Shown: piece by piece, positions 6,628-11,028 of the stretch
Layout of the letters: each line of letters starts with the position of its first letter
How positions within the stretch are numbered: position 1 is the stretch's first letter
Source: an uncultured Sphingomonas sp.
GTDB taxonomy: Bacteria; Pseudomonadota; Alphaproteobacteria; Sphingomonadales; Sphingomonadaceae
Direction: 5' to 3'
DNA: 11,028 nucleotides
NCBI GenBank assembly: GCA_946482655.1
Contig: CAMLSA010000103.1
Span: 1-11,028 of the forward strand
The notes under the pieces: model-generated
Database searches by the model: none
Told to the model about the DNA's origin: nothing
What the model saw: the letters and a program-made list of their open reading frames with translations, nothing else
Made by a program: the position numbers and the translations under genes

Positions 6628-7293
6628 ATGCCCGACAAGATATTGATCACCCTGCTCTTGAAGAACGGTCTTCTGAGGGAGGGGCTGCGACATCTGCTCG
6701 CTGGAGACGGCATCGATGTCTCGCCCGCGGTGGAGGACCGTCACGACATTCCGGATTGCTCGGATGAAGCCGCGCAGCACGTCATCCTCGTTGATCAGAG
6801 CTTTGCCGATCGGACGAACTTCTGTGTGGAGCTAAGACAAAGGCATCGAACCGCCAAGCTCGTGATCCTCGCCGACCATTTCGATTATGAAGAGGTCATC
6901 GATGCCATCCGCCAAGGCGTTGACGGCTATCTGGTGCGTGACATCTCACCCGAACCGCTGGTCGGCGCGCTTCGGCTGATCGCGCTTGGCGAGAAGGTGC
7001 TGCCGTCCGAAATGGCCCGACGGATTGGTGAAATCCGCTCCGCCGCGACCGGCACTCCGAACCTCGCCGATGTGGACCTTTCGGAGCGCGAGATAGAAGT
7101 TCTGCGTTTGCTGGTCGAGGGGAGCGCGAACAAGGTCATCGGCCGCCGCCTGGGGATCTGTGAGGCAACCGTGAAGGTCCACGTCAAGGCCGCACTGCGG
7201 AAACTGCGCGTGGCAAACCGCACTCAGGCAGCCATCTGGGCCGTACAGAGAGGATTGACCGGCCTCGATACCTATCAGCCCATCGCCGCCTGA
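6628..7293 (+). CDS. NarL-type response regulator with degenerate receiver, copy 1
   Basis: This 221-residue DNA-binding regulator has an N-terminal receiver-like domain (about 3-132) and a LuxR helix-turn-helix (about 148-212: DLSEREIEVLRLLVEG, NKVIGRRLGICEATVKVHVK, LRKL, NRTQAA). The receiver keeps the candidate phospho-acceptor D56 (HVILVDQSF) and the GYL turn at 100-102. The acidic pair after strand 1 is replaced by L11/K12, the switch Thr/Ser by A82 (VILADH) and the invariant Lys by R104. Ordinary Mg-dependent phosphorylation is therefore doubtful. AGGAGG at 6615-6620 is seven bases before the ATG. No histidine kinase gene is nearby. It is divergent from small-protein gene 2. An identical copy sits at 9215-9880. 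Confidence 0.92.
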   Translation: MPDKILITLLLKNGLLREGLRHLLAGDGIDVSPAVEDRHDIPDCSDEAAQHVILVDQSFADRTNFCVELRQRHRTAKLVILADHFDYEEVIDAIRQGVDGYLVRDISPEPLVGALRLIALGEKVLPSEMARRIGEIRSAATGTPNLADVDLSEREIEVLRLLVEGSANKVIGRRLGICEATVKVHVKAALRKLRVANRTQAAIWAVQRGLTGLDTYQPIAA

Positions 7294-7337
7294 CAAATCG
7301 CCAGCGCACCAACCCTCCTCCGGGTCTTACCGTCGAG

Positions 7338-7505
7338 TTAGCCGATCAGCCGGCGCCATTCGCCGTCCTCCTTGACCATACGTGTCCGGCAGTGTCGGCA
7401 CACACTCACGATCAGGCCGCCCTCTTCATGCGTGTTTCGTATTGAGCGTCGATGTCGGCCTATGCGGCATAGAAGTGCATGGAATAGCTTCCGTGCTCGC
7501 GGCAT
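7338..7505 (-). CDS. 55-aa CxxC small protein, possible zinc ribbon
   Basis: ATG 7505 to TAA 7338-7340 encodes 55 residues. The N-terminal half is strongly basic (RKLFHALLCRIGRHRRS from residue 5) and the C-terminal half carries CRHCRTRMVKEDGEWR at 36-51. C36 and C39 form a CxxC knuckle; C13 and H18 could complete a metal site. The pattern CxxC-x-x-R/P-M followed by an acidic-aromatic tail resembles small sphingomonad proteins I have seen, but I cannot name a family. The ATG is the only start after an in-frame TAG, and there is no clear ribosome binding site, which lowers confidence. Its stop lies 17 bases after the end of repeat copy 1, facing the response regulator. Confidence 0.5.
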   Translation of the reverse strand: MPRARKLFHALLCRIGRHRRSIRNTHEEGGLIVSVCRHCRTRMVKEDGEWRRLIG

Positions 7506-7630
7506 GGACGGGAACTAGCATGCGGCATTGAAAGAAGGACCGATCCGACCGAAGTTTGCGGCCAGACGTTGCCGGTCCGCGGCCGATCGCACAACCGGCT
7601 GATCCAAAGGCCGGGACATATGGCCGCGAT

Positions 7631-7648
7631 AATCGTGCATCCACGATT
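7631..7648. repeat. 7-bp perfect hairpin
   Basis: AATCGTG (7631-7637) and CACGATT (7642-7648) pair perfectly around a four-base loop. It lies in the 254 bases between the CxxC gene and small-protein gene 3. No T-run follows on either strand, so it is not a standard terminator. Confidence 0.35.
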
Positions 7649-7759
7649 GCCATCCTGACCGGCGATGTCTGGCGATTCCCAGGCAGTTCTCCTCCGCCCT
7701 CCCCTTCTGCAATCATGACATGAGGAAGACGTTTTGATCCACACTCGTCTCGAAAACCG

Positions 7760-7945
7760 TCAATGTTGCGGAGGCAGACGGCGTTCGATCTCTTCGGCAA
7801 GCTCAACCAGTCCTTCCCGGCGCAGTTCGGCTGTCCACTGCTGCGCCGCCTGGATCGAAACGGCGCCAGCGTAGAGGGCGCTTAGAAACTCATTCGCTTC
7901 TTCCCACCCGTCCACGGAGGGAGCAATGCTATTGAACTTGGCCAT
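7760..7945 (-). CDS. 61-aa small protein, paralogue 3 of 3
   Basis: This third member of the family has the same length and aligns without gaps to the others: SIAPSVDGWEEANEFL at 6-21, LYAG at 24-27, W37, AELRREGL at 39-46 and RLPPQH at 56-61. GGGAAGGG (plus strand 7951-7958) lies five bases upstream of ATG 7945 and fixes the start against the longer frame to 8002. It is divergent from regulator B, 348 bases away, mirroring small protein 2 and the response regulator. The upstream DNA to about 8090 is AT-rich, as expected of a promoter. Composition is acidic and helical, with no Cys. The function is unknown. Confidence 0.8.
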   Translation of the reverse strand: MAKFNSIAPSVDGWEEANEFLSALYAGAVSIQAAQQWTAELRREGLVELAEEIERRLPPQH

Positions 7946-8293
7946 AACGACCCTTCCCGTGCCAAAGATGCGAATTGTTGAAGAAGAGACGCAAATTAAC
8001 ATGGGTCAATCTATTTCCCCGCTATCATCTGACGCGTGGTCCTGTATCAATCTAAATTAGGTAATTTGTTCCCGTCGCGCAAAGCACGCGTAGAAGATTC
8101 GTTAGTACTGGGCTACGTATGACCGTCGTCGGGCCTCGTTCGAGCACGTGGAAGGACGGGTGTCGTCGATGGTAAAAAAAGTTGAACGAGACGCCAAAGG
8201 ACAGCTTATGCCAATCAGCTGGTTGGTCAGTCTGCCATCGTCCCGGAGAATCCCTGTGGATGGACCGGGAGTTCGGGGTCCTGCTTCGCGGGC
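7946..8293. other. 348-bp divergent region, small protein 3 / regulator B
   Basis: The AT-rich left part (7975-8070) probably carries the promoters; no clear boxes are assigned. The right part contains only the possible leader frame described at 8169-8303. Confidence 0.45.
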
Positions 8294-8303
8294 ATGGGCA
8301 TGA
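8169..8303 (+). CDS. possible leader ORF overlapping regulator B start
   Basis: A 44-codon frame (ATG 8169, opening MVKKVERDAKG) ends in TGA 8301-8303, overlapping the second candidate start of regulator B (ATG 8300) as ATGA. The peptide is basic with a Pro/Gly/Arg-rich tail and no recognisable domain. The overlap could couple translation, but chance is a fair alternative. Confidence 0.2.
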   Translation: MVKKVERDAKGQLMPISWLVSLPSSRRIPVDGPGVRGPASRAWA

Positions 8304-8833
8304 CGTGTTTTCAGGGCGTCGTGACGCAGGTGAGCCCCCGCCAGTGGGGGGATGACGCCATAGAGGGTCTCATGTCCCTCATTGCCGAAGCGGTGCGATC
8401 CTCGGATCATGAGCGGGCGGCAATGTTGGACCGCGCATTGCACGATGTCGCGATGCTACTTCAGCTGGTGCAGGAGCCGCGGCCTGATCATCGCGGTGGG
8501 CAATCGTCCAACTGTTCCGTTCGCGAGCAGCAGGCATCGTTTCACGCAGCCTGCGACAGCAAGGGCCGGATGGCCGCGTTGCATGATCCTCCCGCCGGAC
8601 CCGAATGGAGAGACTTCCAGGCCCTTACCGACCGCGAAAAACAAATAATCGAGCAATTGACTCGCGGCGCAGCCAACAAGGTCATTGCGCGAGAGCTGAA
8701 CATCGCCGAAGCGAAGGTGAAGGCGCATATCAAGACGATCCTGCGCAAACTCGGCTTGAATAACCGCACACAAGCAGCGCTCTGCGCCATCCACCAAGGC
8801 TGGTTGCCAGATAAACTCTCGTTTGAAGAGTAG
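8294..8833 (+). CDS. LuxR-type regulator with short helical N-terminus (paralogue B)
   Basis: The 179-residue protein is a paralogue of the regulator at 5151-5693. The C-terminal LuxR helix-turn-helix (about 108-170) shares 40 of 64 positions with it. The N-terminal region shares the pattern GLMSLIAEAVRSSDHERA (25-42) and VAMLLQLVQE (52-61), and a linker element EQQASFHA (79-86) matches ERQAAFIA. In the recognition-helix region it has EAKVKAHIK where the other regulators have EATVKVHIK or EATVKVHVK, so its DNA target may differ. ATG 8300 would give the same spacing to the first shared motif as in paralogue A and may be the true start; neither start has a strong ribosome binding site. It is divergent from small-protein gene 3. 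There is no receiver, so it is not a classical response regulator. Confidence 0.85.
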   Translation: MGMTCFQGVVTQVSPRQWGDDAIEGLMSLIAEAVRSSDHERAAMLDRALHDVAMLLQLVQEPRPDHRGGQSSNCSVREQQASFHAACDSKGRMAALHDPPAGPEWRDFQALTDREKQIIEQLTRGAANKVIARELNIAEAKVKAHIKTILRKLGLNNRTQAALCAIHQGWLPDKLSFEE

Positions 8834-9214
8834 ATAGCCCGATTCTCGGGTCCGGCGCTCTGAAGACAATAACGCGAACAGTTCGCGCTTGCGGGAACTC
8901 GAACGTCAATTGAAATACTTAAACGGCATAGAAAGGGCAGCACTCCGAACTCCGCGTGGTGAATATCTATTCGGGGCCCAGGATGTCGAGCGTCGCCAGC
9001 CTTTCTGATAATAAGACGAACATCCAGAGTTTCAGAAATTTGCTCTTGTTGGAAACCTCGTCTTACCTGCTAACATATGTTACTAGTCGTCAAGTTTGTA
9101 CCCCTTAATTGTCATGGATCGAATCCGTCGGGGCGTGCAGAGATAACGACCAAGGGGGGCGGCAACTGTCTAAAGGGTTAGCTGCGGCAAGGAGTCGCGG
9201 CAGGAGGAGCTCAG
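8834..9214. other. 381-bp region upstream of response regulator copy 2
   Basis: No gene is seen. It contains a weak five-bp hairpin after regulator B (CCCGA at 8838-8842 with TCGGG at 8846-8850, no T-run), the palindrome at 8873-8887 and, from 9077, the start of repeat copy 2. The sequence before 9077 is unrelated to that before copy 1. Confidence 0.45.
8873..8887. promoter_or_regulatory. 15-bp palindrome CGCGAACAGTTCGCG
   Basis: A perfect 7-bp dyad around a single A lies 40 bases after the regulator B stop and 328 bases before response regulator copy 2. It could be an operator or a small hairpin. Its spacing does not fit the alphaproteobacterial GTTC-N7-GTTC SOS box. Confidence 0.35.
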
Positions 9215-9907
9215 ATGCCCGACAAGATATTGATCACCCTGCTCTTGAAGAACGGTCTTCTGAGGGAGGGGCTGCGACATCTGCTCGCTGGAGACGGCAT
9301 CGATGTCTCGCCCGCGGTGGAGGACCGTCACGACATTCCGGATTGCTCGGATGAAGCCGCGCAGCACGTCATCCTCGTTGATCAGAGCTTTGCCGATCGG
9401 ACGAACTTCTGTGTGGAGCTAAGACAAAGGCATCGAACCGCCAAGCTCGTGATCCTCGCCGACCATTTCGATTATGAAGAGGTCATCGATGCCATCCGCC
9501 AAGGCGTTGACGGCTATCTGGTGCGTGACATCTCACCCGAACCGCTGGTCGGCGCGCTTCGGCTGATCGCGCTTGGCGAGAAGGTGCTGCCGTCCGAAAT
9601 GGCCCGACGGATTGGTGAAATCCGCTCCGCCGCGACCGGCACTCCGAACCTCGCCGATGTGGACCTTTCGGAGCGCGAGATAGAAGTTCTGCGTTTGCTG
9701 GTCGAGGGGAGCGCGAACAAGGTCATCGGCCGCCGCCTGGGGATCTGTGAGGCAACCGTGAAGGTCCACGTCAAGGCCGCACTGCGGAAACTGCGCGTGG
9801 CAAACCGCACTCAGGCAGCCATCTGGGCCGTACAGAGAGGATTGACCGGCCTCGATACCTATCAGCCCATCGCCGCCTGACAAATCGCCAGCGCACCAAC
9901 CCTCCTC
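9077..9907 (+). repeat. 831-bp perfect direct repeat, copy 2
   Basis: This second copy is of the same orientation as 6490-7320. The 1756 bases between the copies hold the CxxC gene, small-protein gene 3 and regulator B. Recombination between copies would delete or amplify this 2587-bp unit. Confidence 0.95.
9215..9880 (+). CDS. NarL-type response regulator with degenerate receiver, copy 2
   Basis: The 221-residue product is identical to that of 6628-7293, including the substitutions at the acidic pair (L11/K12), the switch residue (A82) and the Lys site (R104). The ribosome binding site (9202-9207) and 138 bases of upstream DNA are also identical. Because the sequence before 9077 differs, any promoter element further upstream than 138 bases would differ between copies. 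Unlike copy 1 it has no small-protein gene divergent from it; regulator B precedes it on the same strand. Perfect identity implies recent duplication or gene conversion, or an assembly error. Confidence 0.92.
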   Translation: MPDKILITLLLKNGLLREGLRHLLAGDGIDVSPAVEDRHDIPDCSDEAAQHVILVDQSFADRTNFCVELRQRHRTAKLVILADHFDYEEVIDAIRQGVDGYLVRDISPEPLVGALRLIALGEKVLPSEMARRIGEIRSAATGTPNLADVDLSEREIEVLRLLVEGSANKVIGRRLGICEATVKVHVKAALRKLRVANRTQAAIWAVQRGLTGLDTYQPIAA

Positions 9908-10000
9908 AGCTTTGATCCAATCCATTCTCTCTGCTGAGGTGATGGTCGGCGGTTTAGCGAGCACGTGACACCGAGCCTCGTATCCGCGAAGCGAGTCCGG

Positions 10001-10159
10001 CTAGTCCAGGGCAAGACGAAGAGCCCGCCAGCGGTCCCAGCCCGGCTGGCGGGCTCGTGCCCGTGCCGTATATCGCCCATCTGCTTGAACAATCCAAATG
10101 ACGAGAACTGTTAGCCCAAACGGGGTCAGGAAGGCGATTGTGCCTATCTCCCAAAGAGA
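10001..10159 (-). pseudogene. start-less remnant of a single-helix membrane protein
   Basis: Between an in-frame TGA (10160-10162) and TAG (10001-10003) the minus strand encodes 52 residues with a clear membrane helix (IGTIAFLTPFGLTVLVIWIV) followed by a basic tail rich in Arg and Trp. The shape matches common small inner-membrane proteins. There is no ATG, GTG or TTG before the helix, although GGGAG lies just before it, so the start codon seems to have been lost (an ATC sits where ATG would be expected). Use of a rare start codon cannot be excluded. The tail codons form the inverted repeat at 10021-10056. Confidence 0.35.
10021..10056. repeat. 12-bp perfect inverted repeat
   Basis: GAGCCCGCCAGC (10021-10032) and GCTGGCGGGCTC (10045-10056) form a very GC-rich stem with a 12-base loop. 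On the minus strand it is followed by TTCGTCTT, on the plus strand by GTGCCCG, so a U-tract is poor on both sides. It may be a degenerate terminator for the plus-strand response regulator copy 2, or for the minus-strand remnant it overlaps. Confidence 0.55.
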
Positions 10160-10482
10160 TCAGGAACAGCAAAGCCGATGGGCGTCGTGTCGGTTGCCGA
10201 CGAGCCCCTGCTTCTCGTACACAAGGCCCCCCGTCGGTGGGTCCGACCTTCGTCCCGCGACTGCGACATGATTGGCCCGCTGCCGGTTTACCGCCTGTAA
10301 TCAGGCCCCTGCACACGTCGCCAACTTCGCCGACCTCCTCGTTGATGGATCTTCCACCTGCGAGCCACGGGCAATTACCATGGGGTTAGTACAGGGTGGC
10401 CGGCCATATCAGACCGTAACAACCGGCTATCCGACGCAGGTTCTCGTTGGCACCATGTCCGTCTTGTTCGATTTTCGATCGA
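10160..10482. other. 323-bp region without a supported gene
   Basis: Open frames here (for example 10138-10389 + and 9954-10316 -) have no ribosome binding site or recognisable product. A 5-bp hairpin GCCTG/CAGGC around TAAT lies near 10293-10306. Nothing else is seen. Confidence 0.4.
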
Positions 10483-10791
10483 CTATCTTCCGGACATGGC
10501 GGCGTAAGTCTCAACTACGGCCTTCAGGAGGGGCTGCGCTGGGTCATTCGCGCAGGTTTTTTTCACTTCCGCCACAATCTCTGCCGAATCGCGGCCGCTT
10601 CCAATCGTTGCTGCCTTTGCGACGTTCAGGCCTGACCAGAGGCCTTGCGTCCAAAAGAAGCTTGATGGCGCGTGATCGCGTGACCAAGCTGCCGCGCAGC
10701 TGGCGATTCCAGGTCCAGTTGCGAACGGCGCGCCCAAGGGCGGGCTTCCGCCATTATGCGCCCCGGCGAGGAGCAATGCCAACATGATCAT
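10483..10791 (-). CDS. small exported protein with two conserved-looking cysteines
   Basis: ATG 10791 gives 102 residues. It opens with a short hydrophobic stretch (MIMLALLLAGA) resembling a signal peptide with cleavage near AGA. The mature part has an SCAAAW motif, then FFWTQGLWSGLNVA, then a helix EIVAEVKKTC and a closing LLKAVVETYAAM. Two cysteines bracketing a W/G-rich helix are reminiscent of small periplasmic Rap1a/HdeA-like proteins, a resemblance of pattern only. GGGAGAG (plus strand 10798-10804) six bases upstream supports this start over the longer frame to 10890. The n-region lacks a positive charge, which is unusual. I cannot assign a function. Confidence 0.6.
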   Translation of the reverse strand: MIMLALLLAGAHNGGSPPLGAPFATGPGIASCAAAWSRDHAPSSFFWTQGLWSGLNVAKAATIGSGRDSAEIVAEVKKTCANDPAQPLLKAVVETYAAMSGR

Positions 10792-10964
10792 CTGATTCTC
10801 TCCCGGCTTCGGTCCCTCACCGCTCTCAGCATCGACCTGATGCCAGATCGTCACCTCGCCCCAGCTCGCAATTCTGCATCTCCGGGGCATGGAGAGAAAT
10901 GGGTCTGTGGAGTGACGGAGCGTCTATTTGGGGGAGGTCGAGTTTCGGCTCCTAACGTTCTCCC

Positions 10965-10986
10965 ACCAGCAAAAGCGCTGGTTTTT
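10965..10986 (+). terminator. orphan terminator-like hairpin near the right edge
   Basis: ACCAGC (10965-10970) pairs with GCTGGT (10977-10982) around a six-base loop and runs into TTTTT (10982-10986). It has the shape of a plus-strand intrinsic terminator, but the stem is short and no plus-strand gene ends nearby. The rest of 10792-11028 shows no supported gene. Confidence 0.35.
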
Positions 10987-11028
10987 GCGGTTGGTCGGAG
11001 ATGAAGTCTTGGACGAAGAGGTTGGCTG

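Larger units (their letters stand above)
6490..7320 (+). repeat. 831-bp perfect direct repeat, copy 1
   Basis: It is identical by eye to 9077-9907 at a constant offset of 2587 bases. The match ends abruptly at both sides: left flanks TTTGC versus AACAT, right flanks CGGGT versus AGCTT. It contains 138 bases upstream, the whole response-regulator gene and 27 bases after its stop. There are no terminal inverted repeats, target duplications or transposase, so this is not an insertion sequence. Confidence 0.95.

Noticed and set aside
8870..8890. SOS (LexA) box at the GAAC/GTTC palindrome
   Set aside because: Alphaproteobacterial LexA sites are direct GTTC repeats seven bases apart; this is a tight inverted repeat.
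6490..9907. The 831-bp repeats as an insertion sequence or composite transposon
   Set aside because: They have no transposase, no terminal inverted repeats and no target-site duplication; the content is a regulator gene.
10272..10787. 171-codon plus-strand frame near the right end
   Set aside because: Low-complexity Arg/Ser-rich translation, antisense to the better supported exported-protein gene.

Overview
The window looks like chromosomal DNA from an alphaproteobacterium, most likely a sphingomonad. The GC content is high, codon use is GC-rich, and the gene mix fits: an ExoY-type sugar-phosphate transferase, a YghU-type glutathione transferase, a NYN/OST-HTH protein, an exported-looking isoaspartyl methyltransferase and many NarL-type LuxR regulators. 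The taxonomic call is inference; there is no rRNA or other marker.

Left part (1-4505), ordinary genes: a sugar transferase for exopolysaccharide or glycan initiation (245-958, +), a small one-helix membrane protein converging on it (960-1151, -), a YghU-type glutathione transferase (1348-2199, +), a start-less EF-hand remnant (2219-2422, +), a cold-shock protein with its own hairpin terminator (2477-2683, -), a NYN-domain/OST-HTH protein (2940-3698, +) and a protein-L-isoaspartate methyltransferase with a signal-peptide-like N-terminus (3768-4505, +).

Middle part (4506-9907), the accessory and most interesting region: four LuxR-type regulators are interleaved with three paralogous proteins of exactly 61 residues. 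Two regulators (5151-5693 - and 8294-8833 +) share an unusual short helical N-terminus in place of a receiver. The other two (6628-7293 + and 9215-9880 +) are identical NarL-like proteins with a degenerate receiver, carried on an 831-bp perfect direct repeat (6490-7320 and 9077-9907). The 61-residue proteins (4940-5125 +, 6024-6209 -, 7760-7945 -) align without gaps and share 23 invariant positions. Two of them are divergent from a regulator and one converges on a regulator. This looks like an expanding family of regulator plus small-protein modules; I do not recognise the small family. A 55-residue CxxC protein too short for most gene finders lies at 7338-7505 (-).

Right part (9908-11028), sparse: a start-less remnant of a one-helix membrane protein overlaps a 12-bp inverted repeat (10001-10159, -), a small exported protein has a good ribosome binding site (10483-10791, -), and an orphan terminator-like hairpin lies near the right edge.

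I saw no transposase, integrase, CRISPR array, tRNA or rRNA. How the regulator/small-protein cluster works is inference; nothing in the sequence identifies its target genes, although a sugar transferase lies 4 kb away and a 10-bp palindrome is shared between a regulator's upstream region and the glutathione transferase upstream region.
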